64,000 nucleotides of DNA from Lachnospiraceae bacterium (GCA_015056905.1 SVFI01000004.1:62001-126000), one strand, 5' to 3'; shown: positions 49,142 through 58,825, counted from the stretch's first letter. Translations and numbers: made by a program. The notes: a model not told the origin generated them from the sequence alone.

Positions 49142-49564
49142 GAAAAATATATTTAACTTTGCTAATGATTTTTGGAGAACCTTTTTCTCATCTTCCGAAA
49201 GCTGTGTCGTAATTGACGAAATCATCTCCTCGTGAAACTGTTGGTGCTGTGCATAGGCTTTTTTCCCCTGCGCAGTCAGTGACACGAGCACAACCCTTCG
49301 GTCCTCCTCGCTGCGAACTCTCTCGACATATCCTTTTTTCACGAGGGAGTTCACGGAGATGGTCAGCGTACCCATTGTCACGCCGAGCATCTTGGCAACC
49401 GTGGACATGTTCTTGCTTTTTTCCGTACCAATAGCCTCAATTACGTGCATATCATTTACCGTGACATCTTTAAAAATCCCTTTCCGGATAGCTTTCTCTT
49501 CAATTGTCATAATATCATGAAACAGCCCGACGAGCAGTTCATTGAGTGTCTGTTGAATATCCAT
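49124..49564 (-). CDS. fabT: FabT-like MarR family regulator
   Basis: A 146-residue winged-helix regulator. The whole length looks like streptococcal FabT: GIFKDVTVNDMHVIEAIG, then VTMGTLTISVNSLVKKGYVE followed by RVRSEEDRRVV, and HQQFHEEMI. FabT represses fatty acid synthesis genes, helped by long-chain acyl-ACP. Here the gene is not next to fab genes but ends an ABC exporter region 14 kb away. The acpP promoter has a fitting palindrome, so I infer that it controls the fab operon. A role in the adjacent exporter is the alternative. AAGGAAGTAAACAT precedes ATG. Confidence 0.82.
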   Translation of the reverse strand: MDIQQTLNELLVGLFHDIMTIEEKAIRKGIFKDVTVNDMHVIEAIGTEKSKNMSTVAKMLGVTMGTLTISVNSLVKKGYVERVRSEEDRRVVLVSLTAQGKKAYAQHQQFHEEMISSITTQLSEDEKKVLQKSLAKLNIFFKDQSM

Positions 49565-49627
49565 ATGTTTACTTCCTTACTTCCCGATTATAACATGGAT
49601 TTTTCATTCGTTACAATGTCTTTTTAC

Positions 49628-50437
49628 TTAATTTCCTGTTCCCGTATAACGGGTTGCCCCGTACATCCACACTTTATAGCTGACCCAGAAGAAAAAGATC
49701 CCGAAAACAGGTGCAATGCATGTCAGCACATGCACCTGCGGCCGCAGGAACAAAATACTCGGATAATATGAAACAAAGGCAATCGGGATGATAAAGGTAA
49801 AGAGAATGCTGAAAAATCCTTTGTAGATCGTCGCCGGATACTTCGCATACTCCGTAAATTTAAACATAGTTACCATCACATAACCGGAATTCATAATCCA
49901 AAAGCATGTCGCTGCTGCCAGATTCATAATTGCAATCATGAACAGAGATGCAGTCACAAGCGACAAAAACAAAAGGACAAAGGTTCCCGGTGTCATCACA
50001 AGCTCCAGTTTCCTCCACGCATAAACCAGCGTAATACTTCCCATCAAAAGCTGTCCGAGTCCTTTTACATCAAACACTTCGGATATGAAGTAAAAGAAAA
50101 TGTTAATCGGGCGGAAGCAATATTTGATAAAGTCCCCGTCATATACCGCGCCCCGCAGGTTCCAGTTGTTGTCAAACAGACACTGCATCGGCGTCAGCGC
50201 GATAAGTGAGAACCCGTAAAAGAAAAGCATCTCATAATAATTCCATCCATTGATGTTATCAAAGTTTTGGAACATGATATAAAATCCGATAAAACCGGAT
50301 ATATTCGTCAGAATCATACCGAGCATGGAAATGATGAAATCCGCACGGTAACTCATTTTGCTCTTAAAATCCTGAGATATAATTTTAAAATATATGGATG
50401 CGTAAAACCGCAATCCCCTTTTTTTGACCGTATTCAT
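49628..50437 (-). CDS. ABC-2 type (DUF990 family) permease, second
   Basis: A 269-residue membrane protein with six hydrophobic segments, of the ABC2_membrane_6 (DUF990) class: YRADFIISMLGMILTNISGF, FYGFSLIALTPMQCLFDNNW, IKYCFRPINIFFYF. It pairs with the permease encoded 13 bp upstream and the ATPase before that to form an exporter of unknown substrate. Confidence 0.85.
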   Translation of the reverse strand: MNTVKKRGLRFYASIYFKIISQDFKSKMSYRADFIISMLGMILTNISGFIGFYIMFQNFDNINGWNYYEMLFFYGFSLIALTPMQCLFDNNWNLRGAVYDGDFIKYCFRPINIFFYFISEVFDVKGLGQLLMGSITLVYAWRKLELVMTPGTFVLLFLSLVTASLFMIAIMNLAAATCFWIMNSGYVMVTMFKFTEYAKYPATIYKGFFSILFTFIIPIAFVSYYPSILFLRPQVHVLTCIAPVFGIFFFWVSYKVWMYGATRYTGTGN

Positions 50438-50450
50438 AATTCTGCCTCCT

Positions 50451-51260
50451 TTAACCGCCGTTTACGAGTAAACGTCTCGTGGAAAAACGCAGGAATCCGC
50501 TTGTAATCAGTCCTACCACAAACACCCAGAAAAGCTGCACAAGAAGCATTTCCACACGTGCTCTCGTCGACAGGGTATTGTCAATCAGCATCATCAGCGG
50601 CGTATTATAAATCGCATGGAACGGAAGTTTGTACACAATATTTTGGAATGACTCCGGAAAAAATGCGAGCGGAATACTTGCTCCCGAAAACAGCAGTACA
50701 ACAACTTCCTTCATGATATTTACACCCCAAATAGACTCCGTGTAAAAACAAATCAGCCCGACGAAAAAGTTGATATAAAAATTCAGTACAATTCCCATCA
50801 GCATTGCCAAGACAAAATAACCCAGGTTAACGGAAAGCGCAAATCCTCCGTCTGTAATTAAATACACTATCACCATGGTCGGCAGCAGATTCACAAGAAC
50901 CGTAACCACCGTATTTCCGGAACAGCGCCACAGACTGTAGGTTCCGTAATCCATCGGACGCAGGAAATCAAACACAATATTACCGGATTTAATACTTCTC
51001 CCGATGTCCCATGTAATATACATTTCCATCGTTGTAAAAAGTGCGGAAGCGAGTACCAGATAAATCATCGTATCCGAAAATGTCATTCCGTTTACGACAG
51101 GCTCCGGACTCGACTCATAAATCGCCCTCCATAAATTATAAATAATAATCAGATAAATAATATTTCCGAATAATCTGACCGCTGCACCGAGACGGAACTG
51201 GAGTTCCTCCATGATTCCGCATCTTGTCAGGGCAAGATATTTTTTTATTTTTTTCTTCAT
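50451..51260 (-). CDS. ABC-2 type (DUF990 family) permease, first
   Basis: A 269-residue, six-segment permease of the same class as its neighbour (LGAAVRLFGNIIYLIIIYNL, DFLRPMDYGTYSLWRCSG, ASIPLAFFPESFQNIVYKLP). Two different DUF990 permeases plus one ATPase is the standard set for this exporter group. The start lies 8 bp after the ATPase stop. Confidence 0.87.
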   Translation of the reverse strand: MKKKIKKYLALTRCGIMEELQFRLGAAVRLFGNIIYLIIIYNLWRAIYESSPEPVVNGMTFSDTMIYLVLASALFTTMEMYITWDIGRSIKSGNIVFDFLRPMDYGTYSLWRCSGNTVVTVLVNLLPTMVIVYLITDGGFALSVNLGYFVLAMLMGIVLNFYINFFVGLICFYTESIWGVNIMKEVVVLLFSGASIPLAFFPESFQNIVYKLPFHAIYNTPLMMLIDNTLSTRARVEMLLVQLFWVFVVGLITSGFLRFSTRRLLVNGG

Positions 51261-51268
51261 CGTTTCAC

Positions 51269-52315
51269 CTACTCAAGCTCTTTGTCATAGATTTTTTTAA
51301 TGACACTTTCCGTTGAAATTTCTTTCAGCTGCACATCATAAATTTTTCTTGTTTCCTGAATTTCATTCAGCACTTTAATCACCGGAATCTCATCCTCATT
51401 GACAAGCACGTCAATCCAATCCTCCGATACGGTAACGTTAAGGGACTGCGCCTGCGGGAATTTCACCTTAAGTTCCTCTAACAGACCTTCTGCCTGTTTT
51501 TCAAGTGCCTCCTTCGTCAGTTCGTTCGCATTCTTTGTAAAACGCAGACAAATCGTGCGGTACGCCCCGAAAAAGCTTCTCAAATTTTCAATGGAATTGT
51601 CATAGAGCATCTTACCCTTATCTATAATGACAATTCGTCTGCAAAGTGCATCCACATCACCCATATCGTGAGTTGTCAGGATGACCGTCGTATTTTTTTC
51701 TTTGTTGAGCGCTTTGATAAGTTCTCGGATTTTGCTCTTCATCGACACATCCAGTCCGATGGTCGGCTCATCAAGAAATACAACGCCCGGATTATGTAAA
51801 AAAGCGGCGAGGATATCGCTTAAGGTCCTCTGTCCGAGCGACATCTGACGCACCGGTTTGGAATACAGACTCTTAATATCGACAAGTGACTCATAGAGTT
51901 CCATCATATCTTTGTACTGTTTTTCATCAATCTGATAAATATCGCGCAAAAGTTTAAACGACTCTATCAAAGGCAATGACCACCAAAGCTGTGAACGTTG
52001 CCCAAAGACAACTCCTATGTTTTGCGAATTCTCAGTCCTGTTTTTGTAAGGAATACGGCCGTTGACTATGATTTCACCTGATGTCGGCTGCAGTACTCCC
52101 GTCATCATCTTGATGGTCGTTGATTTTCCCGCTCCGTTCGGTCCAAGATACCCGCAAATCTCGCCCGGCATAATTTCCATGGAAATGTTGTTTACTGCTT
52201 TTACAATATTGTAATCCCTGGAAAACAGGTCCTGAATACTCCCTTTCAGTCCTTCTCTCCTGTTTAATACTTTAAATTCTTTTGATACATCTTTTAACGT
52301 AATGATTGGTTGCAT
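51269..52315 (-). CDS. ABC exporter ATP-binding protein
   Basis: A 348-residue ATPase with Walker A GPNGAGKST, Q-loop VVFGQRSQLWWSLP, signature MSLGQRT, Walker B VVFLDEPTIGLD and H-loop ILTTHDMGD. The C-terminal 100 residues are an accessory domain. The FGQRSQLWWSLP block is typical for ATPases that work with DUF990 permeases. The ATG lies 22 bp inside the Mrr-like gene, so translation is coupled to it. Confidence 0.92.
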   Translation of the reverse strand: MQPIITLKDVSKEFKVLNRREGLKGSIQDLFSRDYNIVKAVNNISMEIMPGEICGYLGPNGAGKSTTIKMMTGVLQPTSGEIIVNGRIPYKNRTENSQNIGVVFGQRSQLWWSLPLIESFKLLRDIYQIDEKQYKDMMELYESLVDIKSLYSKPVRQMSLGQRTLSDILAAFLHNPGVVFLDEPTIGLDVSMKSKIRELIKALNKEKNTTVILTTHDMGDVDALCRRIVIIDKGKMLYDNSIENLRSFFGAYRTICLRFTKNANELTKEALEKQAEGLLEELKVKFPQAQSLNVTVSEDWIDVLVNEDEIPVIKVLNEIQETRKIYDVQLKEISTESVIKKIYDKELE

Positions 52316-52776
52316 GTTTCATCCTCCTCTATCATACTCTCCAAATAACCGCGGTCCCAAAGCAATATTTTAAGCTTCTTGGCCGCCTCCACCGCCGGTG
52401 CGGTAAAATACTGGTTCGTCAGTACCGCTCCGACCATTCTGTCATAATATTCTCTTCCCGCGTAAACTTCCTGTATCGCCTTCACCCCGACCGGGTCCGC
52501 ATAGCGCTTGCACTGAATGGCGTACGTAACACCGTCTTTTTCCGCAAGTATATCCACACCGAAGTCACCGCTTGCCTTGGTGACATTCACATCGATAAAG
52601 CCTTTTTTCTCGAGAAGTCCTGCACAGAATTTTTCAAATTCTGTTCCTTCCATCTCATCTATGGGGAGCGGTGCCTCCTTTTTCCATCGTCTTTTCACAA
52701 GATGGACAAGCGGAAAAAATACCACTAAAATACATATGATTATGCCAATTATCATCCAGACAGTTTCTGTTTTCAT
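52294..52776 (-). CDS. Membrane-anchored Mrr-like nuclease domain protein
   Basis: A 160-residue protein: one N-terminal membrane segment (TVWMIIGIIICILVVFFPLV), then an Mrr_cat domain of the PD-(D/E)XK fold. Catalytic-type residues are in FEKFCAGLLEKKGF (Glu), SGDFGVDILAEKDG (Asp) and YAIQCKRYADPVG (Gln-x-Lys), as in Mrr/type IV restriction domains. It is the first gene of the ABC exporter unit and overlaps the ATPase gene. A nuclease held at the membrane is odd; single-segment Mrr proteins are common in Firmicutes but their role is unknown. Confidence 0.8.
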   Translation of the reverse strand: MKTETVWMIIGIIICILVVFFPLVHLVKRRWKKEAPLPIDEMEGTEFEKFCAGLLEKKGFIDVNVTKASGDFGVDILAEKDGVTYAIQCKRYADPVGVKAIQEVYAGREYYDRMVGAVLTNQYFTAPAVEAAKKLKILLWDRGYLESMIEEDETCNQSLR

Positions 52777-52853
52777 ACTTTCATTTCCTTTACAAATATA
52801 AATTTTTATACTACTATTTCAAAGAACAAACTTTTGAAAGGGTGATTGTCCTT

Positions 52854-53801
52854 ATGGAAAATTTGGTATTCAGTCTGAATGTTACACTTCCGATTTTTTT
52901 GACGATTGTCATCGGTTATGTACTCAAACGGACCAAAATGCTAAACGCTGATTTTGTAAAAATATTAAATAAATTCAATTTTAATATTACGTTACCTGCG
53001 CTGATTTTCCTCGATTTATACGAAGCTGATTTTTATAAAGTGTGGGATGCAAAATATGTTCTTTTCTGCTTTATCGTAACACTTATCTGCATCGCAGTTA
53101 TCTTATGCCTGACGCTCCTGTTTTGCAAAGATAAATCCCTGACCGGGGAATTTGCGCAGGCCTCGTACCGCGGGAGCGCCGCCGTGCTGGGTCTTGCCTT
53201 TATCCAAAACATTTACGGCTCCGCAACGATCGCCCCGCTCATGATTATCGGAAGCGTTCCTTTATATAATGTACTTGCGGTTTTCATCCTCTCTTTCACG
53301 AGACCGGGCAATCATAAGTTAAATAAACAGGAACTTTTCAAATCACTTAAAGGCGTTGTCACAAATCCGGTTCTTATCGGAATTGCCCTCGGACTCATCG
53401 CCTCGCTTTTGCAAGTAAAGCTCCCGGTCATCGCCACGAAAACACTTTCCAATCTGGCAGTACTGGCAACACCGCTGGCACTGATTGGCCTGGGTGCAGG
53501 CTTTGAAGGAAAGGCCGCACTTCATCTGCTGAAACCGACACTCCTGGCATCCGCCATCCGCCTTGTTGTGCAATGTGCAGTATTTCTTCCGCTTGCCGTA
53601 CATATGGGCTTTACCGGAGAAAAAATCATTGCCCTTCTCGTCATGCTCGGAGCTCCGACGACACCAAGCTGCTATATCATGGCCAAGAACATGGGCCACA
53701 AAGGCGATTTGACAAGCGCCACCATCGTAATGACAACGCTCCTTAGCTCTTTGACCTTGACTTTCTGGCTCTTTTTACTGAAAAGTTACGGGCTTATATA
53801 A
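52854..53801 (+). CDS. AEC (auxin efflux carrier) family transporter
   Basis: A 315-residue membrane protein with about ten segments. Family marks: N-terminal LPIFLTIVIGYVLKRTKML, middle ASYRGSAAVLGLAFIQNIYG, and the C-terminal half with GAPTTPSCYIMAKNMG. Bacterial members move malate, malonate or other small acids. The ATG with AAAGGGTGA 8 bases upstream is preferred to an earlier GTG. Divergent from the Mrr-ABC unit; ended by a strong terminator. Confidence 0.87.
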   Translation: MENLVFSLNVTLPIFLTIVIGYVLKRTKMLNADFVKILNKFNFNITLPALIFLDLYEADFYKVWDAKYVLFCFIVTLICIAVILCLTLLFCKDKSLTGEFAQASYRGSAAVLGLAFIQNIYGSATIAPLMIIGSVPLYNVLAVFILSFTRPGNHKLNKQELFKSLKGVVTNPVLIGIALGLIASLLQVKLPVIATKTLSNLAVLATPLALIGLGAGFEGKAALHLLKPTLLASAIRLVVQCAVFLPLAVHMGFTGEKIIALLVMLGAPTTPSCYIMAKNMGHKGDLTSATIVMTTLLSSLTLTFWLFLLKSYGLI

Positions 53802-53810
53802 AACACAAAA

Positions 53811-53845
53811 AACTGTGCGGAATCTTTTAAAATTCCTGCACAGTT
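53811..53845. terminator. Bidirectional terminator
   Basis: 13-bp stem with one mismatch (AACTGTGCGGAAT / ATTCCTGCACAGTT) between the convergent AEC and DHH genes, flanked by A- and T-runs. Confidence 0.87.
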
Positions 53846-53855
53846 TTTATATGAC

Positions 53856-54776
53856 TTACTTATTGCTCATTTCACAAAGCTCTGCAATCATTTTCGGAAG
53901 GTCTGTCTCCATGTTTTCATCAGAGAACTGACATGTTCCGACTGCTTTGTGTCCGCCGCCGTTATATTTCAGCATCAAACTTCCTACATTCACATCAGAA
54001 GTGCGGTTCAAAATACTGTAACCGACTGCTGCGGAACATCCGAGTCCGCCTTTTCCGTTTACAATCCATACGGAAATGTTCTGCTCCGGATACATAGAAT
54101 AAATCATGAAACGGTTTCCTGAATAAATCGGGTCTACGCCGCGGAGGTCGGAAATAATTACGTTTCCTTCCACTCTTGTGTGCGCTGTTACCATCTCTTT
54201 GAATTTCTCTGTCTGCTCAAAATATACATCAATACGCTCTTTGACATCCGGAAGATTTAAAATCTCCTCTGTTGTCATTGTTCTGCAAGCATCAATAAGC
54301 TTTTCCATAAGCTGATAGTTGCTAATTGTGAAATCTCTCCAACGACCGAGACCGGTACGTGGGTCCATCAGAAATCCGATGAGTACCCATCCCTTCGGAT
54401 TCTGTACATCATCGATAGTAAGATTTCCGGAATCCACCTTATCAACAGCTTCCATCATATCATCAAACTGTGGGAATCTTTCTTTTCCACCATAATATTC
54501 ATAAATAATTCGTGCACAGGAAGGTGTCACGCGACTCTCGCCCTTATACTTACCTTCCAGCTGCATTCTCTCATGTTCACTGGAGTGATGGTCAAACCAC
54601 AATCCGCATCCCTCTACGTACGGGACATTGGCAAGACAATCGTCCTCTGTCACTTCCACAAGCCCATCCTGTAAATCCTTGGGATGTGCAAATTTCCAAT
54701 GATCAATAATTCCTGCTTCCTTCAAAAGTGCACCACATGCTAATCCATCAAAATCCGAACGTGTAATTAATCTCAT
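53856..54776 (-). CDS. DHH superfamily phosphoesterase
   Basis: A 306-residue protein. DHH-domain motifs: RSDFDGLACGALL (D-x-D), FDHHSSEH (DHH) and EAVDKVDSG; the DHHA1-like end has YNGGGHKAVGTCQFS. The family includes exopolyphosphatases, oligoribonucleases (nanoRNases) and c-di-AMP phosphodiesterases; this form lacks extra domains and the substrate is open. The promoter lies 60 bp upstream. AAAAGGAGAATAGCAG precedes ATG. Confidence 0.85.
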   Translation of the reverse strand: MRLITRSDFDGLACGALLKEAGIIDHWKFAHPKDLQDGLVEVTEDDCLANVPYVEGCGLWFDHHSSEHERMQLEGKYKGESRVTPSCARIIYEYYGGKERFPQFDDMMEAVDKVDSGNLTIDDVQNPKGWVLIGFLMDPRTGLGRWRDFTISNYQLMEKLIDACRTMTTEEILNLPDVKERIDVYFEQTEKFKEMVTAHTRVEGNVIISDLRGVDPIYSGNRFMIYSMYPEQNISVWIVNGKGGLGCSAAVGYSILNRTSDVNVGSLMLKYNGGGHKAVGTCQFSDENMETDLPKMIAELCEMSNK

Positions 54777-54836
54777 CTGCTATTCTCCTTTTCTCCATTG
54801 CAGAGACCTTCCCTCTCTGCTCCCCAATATAGAACC

Positions 54837-54865
54837 ATTATAGTGGAAATGTAAATTTTTTTCAA
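54837..54865 (-). promoter_or_regulatory. Promoter of DHH gene
   Basis: On the - strand TTGAAA (54865-54860), a 17-bp spacer and TATAAT (54842-54837). A hairpin GCAGAGA/TCTCTGC (54801-54821) lies in the leader. Confidence 0.75.
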
Positions 54866-54867
54866 CT

Positions 54868-56547
54868 CTATCCCGAATAATACTCCTCAAGTTTATTTCT
54901 GCTCTTGACAAAGACCTCCTGCATCTGCGGATCAAAATGACTTCCCATAGAATCCATCATAACCTGATATGCCTTTTCAAAACTCATAGGTTCCTTATAG
55001 CATCGCTTACTTACAAGAGCATCATAAACATCCGCAACAGCCATAATTCTTGCCTCCAACGGAATGTCTTCGCCCTTTTTATGATCGGGATAACCTGCTC
55101 CGTTCCATTTTTCATGATGATGTCTGGCCATATTTTTGGCGATGGTCACAAAATAAGCATCCTCAACATCTTTCAAAATGCTGTCTACCATCTCACCGCT
55201 TCTCGGTGCATGGGTCTGCATAATCGTAAACTCTTCATCGGTAAGGCGTCCCGGTTTTCTCAAAATTTTGTCGTCGATAGCAATTTTCCCTAAATCGTGC
55301 ATCGGTGCAGCCATTATGACTGCCCGGCAAAATCTTTCATCCAAAGATAAAATATTGTTTTCCTTAATCGTATTTATCAATATCTTTATCACGTCACTGG
55401 TTCTCTTTATATGTCCGCCCGTATTACCGTCACGGTTTTCCACCATGTTCGCCATTCCCAAGAGCACCTTCGACTGAATATTTCGGATGTGTGCGGTTTT
55501 TTCCTCTACTTCACTGCGCAAATTATCGTTATACTTTGACAAAAGCTGTGTATATCTGTATCTGTCCGTAGCATTTTCTATTTCAAATAAATAGCCGACT
55601 GCGATGTCCTCATACCAAATCCGATTGATATGCCCTTCATAGTGTTCATTTTCCCTGTCGAGTTCAAACAATGCATCATCCATTTCCTCGTATTCGTCCA
55701 ATTCCACATGAAGAAACTGCAAACTCTCATATCCTTTTATCGGTCTGTCAATTTTACAATCTGCCAGTTCCGGCAAAATTTTTATGGCTAACTCATTGGC
55801 TCCCAGATATTTACGGTTTCTATCAAACATAATATATCCGTAAATATCCTGTTTCCCGATAGAACTTATGATATTATCTTCCAAATTGTACATGGAAACC
55901 CGTCTGCTCAAATAAAGAAGAAGCCATCCGTCAACCACATAAATCAACGGCATCATCTCTAATTTTCGATTTATTATTCTCCCTACCAGGAAAATAAGTA
56001 TCGTCATCATCTCCATTCCCAACAGCGCCCAAAGATTCTTGCGGGAAATTTGATTTTTATTTTTGAGACCATATATCAAAACACATATTCCCAGCAACAA
56101 ATATCCGTAAAGGAGCACATAAAAAAACATATGTCCTGCTCCATATTCCGGAACCATCACAGTTGCACCGTCCACTTGAATCAAATCTGCATCTTTATAA
56201 TAGATATCGCTGTATCCAATAGAAAAAACCATGATATATACTGCAAAACTAAAGAATAATAAAACGTTTTCCATCCACTTTTTAATAGATATGTTACACA
56301 TCTTAAATATGAGAAGAAGCATGATCGGCGGCATAAAACATCCGCCTATGTAATATATTTTTTTCGCAATCAATGCTTCTCCTATACTGTCTGCTGTAGC
56401 AAGAAAAAAATTTCCCGCATTGCTGACGGTAATAATCGCAAATAAAGCAAGAATATAATAATTCAATTTTTTTTCTCGAAATATCATTAAAAAAACGATT
56501 AAATTAACCGATGCCAAAATAAGCATGACTGCATAGTACGAAATCAT
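54868..56547 (-). CDS. 7TM-HD-GYP signalling protein
   Basis: A 559-residue protein. Residues 1-220 hold about seven membrane segments, like the 7TM sensor of some histidine kinases. A PAS-like domain (about 230-345) and a helical linker follow. The C-terminal HD-GYP domain has PMHDLGKIAI (HD) and HHHEKWNGAGYP (GYP), the marks of c-di-GMP phosphodiesterases. It is inferred to lower c-di-GMP in response to a membrane signal. The ATG with AAGGAGGATTTC is chosen over one six codons earlier. Confidence 0.88.
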   Translation of the reverse strand: MISYYAVMLILASVNLIVFLMIFREKKLNYYILALFAIITVSNAGNFFLATADSIGEALIAKKIYYIGGCFMPPIMLLLIFKMCNISIKKWMENVLLFFSFAVYIMVFSIGYSDIYYKDADLIQVDGATVMVPEYGAGHMFFYVLLYGYLLLGICVLIYGLKNKNQISRKNLWALLGMEMMTILIFLVGRIINRKLEMMPLIYVVDGWLLLYLSRRVSMYNLEDNIISSIGKQDIYGYIMFDRNRKYLGANELAIKILPELADCKIDRPIKGYESLQFLHVELDEYEEMDDALFELDRENEHYEGHINRIWYEDIAVGYLFEIENATDRYRYTQLLSKYNDNLRSEVEEKTAHIRNIQSKVLLGMANMVENRDGNTGGHIKRTSDVIKILINTIKENNILSLDERFCRAVIMAAPMHDLGKIAIDDKILRKPGRLTDEEFTIMQTHAPRSGEMVDSILKDVEDAYFVTIAKNMARHHHEKWNGAGYPDHKKGEDIPLEARIMAVADVYDALVSKRCYKEPMSFEKAYQVMMDSMGSHFDPQMQEVFVKSRNKLEEYYSG

Positions 56548-56631
56548 GAAATCCTCCTTATACACAAATCCCCGATTATCTTTTTCATATTATACTTTAT
56601 CTTTTCATATATTAAAAGAAAAAGGTCTTCT

Positions 56632-57228
56632 ATGCTGAACTATCTTTGGGCTTTTATGATTTTAATCGGAATCGTCTACGGTGCCTTTCACGGAACAATG
56701 GCAGAGATCTCAAATGCAGCCTTAGAAAGTTCCAAGGAAGCAGTCACTCTCTGCATCACTATGCTCGGTGTCATGTCTTTTTGGACGGGACTGATGCAAA
56801 TTGCACAAAAAGCCGGTGTTATCGACTCTCTCACGCGCAGAATTATGCCCTTTCTCCGCTTTCTTTTCCCTTCTCTGAAACATGAAAAAAAAGCGATGCA
56901 ATACATCTCCACCAATGTCATCGCCAATATTCTCGGTCTCGGCTGGGCTTGTACTCCCGCAGGACTGAAAGCCATGGAGGAGATGAAAAAAATTCAGGAG
57001 CACAAACAGCTCCCTTCTCATGTGGCTTCCAATGAAATGTGCGGTTTTTTAATCTTAAATATTTCCTCCCTACAACTCATTCCTGTCAATATGATTGTGT
57101 ATCGAAGCCAGTACGGAAGTGTAAATCCAACCGCCATTATCGCACCTGCCATCGTTGCCACGCTCGTTTCCACCTTGGCAGGTATCGTATTTTTGAAAAT
57201 AGCGGACATCCGTAGTCGCCCTCACTAA
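56632..57228 (+). CDS. spmA: Spore maturation protein A
   Basis: A 198-residue membrane protein with Gate (nucleoside recognition) domain: SWEALTLCITMLGVMSFWTG-type stretch EAVTLCITMLGVMSFWTGLM, and NVIANILGLGWACTPAGLKA. In B. subtilis SpmA and SpmB help dehydrate the spore core. Finding it supports a spore-forming lineage. Followed after 38 bp by spmB. Confidence 0.92.
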   Translation: MLNYLWAFMILIGIVYGAFHGTMAEISNAALESSKEAVTLCITMLGVMSFWTGLMQIAQKAGVIDSLTRRIMPFLRFLFPSLKHEKKAMQYISTNVIANILGLGWACTPAGLKAMEEMKKIQEHKQLPSHVASNEMCGFLILNISSLQLIPVNMIVYRSQYGSVNPTAIIAPAIVATLVSTLAGIVFLKIADIRSRPH

Positions 57229-57266
57229 ATAAACATAGTCACATATTTTCATAAAGAGGTCCTGCC

Positions 57267-57809
57267 ATGAATCTTGCCAACGTTCTCTCCAATTTTTCCA
57301 ATATCATCATTCCGCTTGTTATCTTTTATATTGTAGCTACGGGAATTTCGAACAAAGTAAATGTGTATGACGAGTTTCTCGAAGGCGCCCGCGATGGTAT
57401 GAAAACCATCGTCGGAATTATGCCCACTCTCATTGGCCTTATGATTGCTGTCGGAGTTCTCCGCGCATCGGGATTTCTTGATTTTGTAGGCGAGCTCCTC
57501 GGAAATCTCTTATCCTCTTTCTCGGTTCCGGCCCCGGTTGTTCCTGTCATCCTTATCAAAATGTTTTCCAGTTCCGCTGCCACGGGGCTTGTTCTCGATA
57601 TCTTCAAGACCTATGGTCCGGACAGTGATATCGGATTTCTCACCTCACTCATCATGAGTTCGACAGAAACTATCTTCTACACGATGTCTGTCTACTTTCT
57701 CGCCGCCAAAGTCACCAAAACCCGCTACACTCTTCCGGGGGCTCTTGTTGCAACTCTTGCCGGGATTATTGCAAGCTTCTGGATTGTAGGATTGGGTTTT
57801 AAGGGATAA
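57267..57809 (+). CDS. spmB: Spore maturation protein B
   Basis: A 180-residue membrane protein, partner of SpmA: YDEFLEGARDGMKTIVGIMP, LRASGFLDFVGELLGNLLSS, MSSTETIFYTMSVYFLAAKV are family blocks. AAAGAGGTCCTGCC precedes ATG. Convergent with fabH. Confidence 0.93.
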   Translation: MNLANVLSNFSNIIIPLVIFYIVATGISNKVNVYDEFLEGARDGMKTIVGIMPTLIGLMIAVGVLRASGFLDFVGELLGNLLSSFSVPAPVVPVILIKMFSSSAATGLVLDIFKTYGPDSDIGFLTSLIMSSTETIFYTMSVYFLAAKVTKTRYTLPGALVATLAGIIASFWIVGLGFKG

Positions 57810-57836
57810 AAATATGAAAAACCTCAAATTTATCCC
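57803..57836. terminator. Possible terminator between spmB and fabH
   Basis: 8-bp inverted repeat GGGATAAA / TTTATCCC with an 18-base loop at the convergent gene ends. No strong T-run on either side, so weak. Confidence 0.4.
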
Positions 57837-57853
57837 AGCACATACAAAAATAG

Positions 57854-58825
57854 TTACCACTCCAGCACGCATGCGCCCCAAGTGAGTCCGCCACCAAATC
57901 CTGCAAGCACAATCTTGTCGCCTTTTTGAAGCATTCCTTTACGGTTTACTTCATCAAGAAGCACCGGAACGCTCGCTGCGGACATATTTCCGCAATGATC
58001 GAGGCTAATCGGAAATTTATCCATACCTACTTTCAGCCGCTTTGAAACCGACTGCAAAATGCGGATGTTTGCCTGATGCAACACAAAATACTTAATATCA
58101 TCTGTGGTAATTCCTGCTTGCTCCAGCACTTTTTCGATGCTCACAGGCACCGTCGTTACCGCAAATTTATATACTTCCTGTCCGTCCATGTGAATGTAAT
58201 GCGGGCCGATATCCGTCTTGACGAAAGGGTTATTGTTTGAGCGGTTAATACCTGCCAAAACCATCCCCTTTGCCCCATCACTTCCGAGCGTAATAGACGC
58301 AAGTCCCTGACTGTCACCCTCGGCCGGACAAATGACTGCTGCCCCTGCCCCGTCACCGAAGAGTACACATGTACTTCTGTCATTCCAGTCCATAATCTTA
58401 GAAAGTGTCTCTGCTCCGATGATAAGGGCATTTCGGTACACTCCCTGTTTTATATATATATCTGCCATCTGAAGCGCAAACAAAAATCCCGAACACGCAG
58501 CATTGATATCAAACGCTACTGCCCTGTCTGCACCGATAGCCGCCTGCACTTCACAAGCGCAAGATGGCGTCATATGATCTGCACTTACCGTTGACACGAT
58601 AATCAAATCAATATCCTCCGGATTCATATTTGCATCCGAAAGTGCCAGCTTTGCTGCCTCAGCAGACATGGAAGCCGTTGTCTCCTCCGTTGCCAGCCTT
58701 CTCTCACGGATTCCCGTTCTTGATGAAATCCATTCATCCGATGTGTCCATAATTTTAGACAAATCATCGTTTGTTACGACTGTCTTCGGCAGGAAATGAC
58801 CGGTTCCTGCAATTCTGGTTTTCAT
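57854..58825 (-). CDS. fabH: Beta-ketoacyl-ACP synthase III
   Basis: A 323-residue condensing enzyme that joins acyl-CoA to malonyl-ACP to start fatty acid chains. Catalytic triad visible: Cys111 (NAACSGFLF), His250 (HQANIRI) and Asn280 (GNMSAASVP). It is the last gene of the fab operon here, whereas in many clostridia fabH comes first. GGAGGATTTCACAT precedes ATG. Confidence 0.95.
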   Translation of the reverse strand: MKTRIAGTGHFLPKTVVTNDDLSKIMDTSDEWISSRTGIRERRLATEETTASMSAEAAKLALSDANMNPEDIDLIIVSTVSADHMTPSCACEVQAAIGADRAVAFDINAACSGFLFALQMADIYIKQGVYRNALIIGAETLSKIMDWNDRSTCVLFGDGAGAAVICPAEGDSQGLASITLGSDGAKGMVLAGINRSNNNPFVKTDIGPHYIHMDGQEVYKFAVTTVPVSIEKVLEQAGITTDDIKYFVLHQANIRILQSVSKRLKVGMDKFPISLDHCGNMSAASVPVLLDEVNRKGMLQKGDKIVLAGFGGGLTWGACVLEW

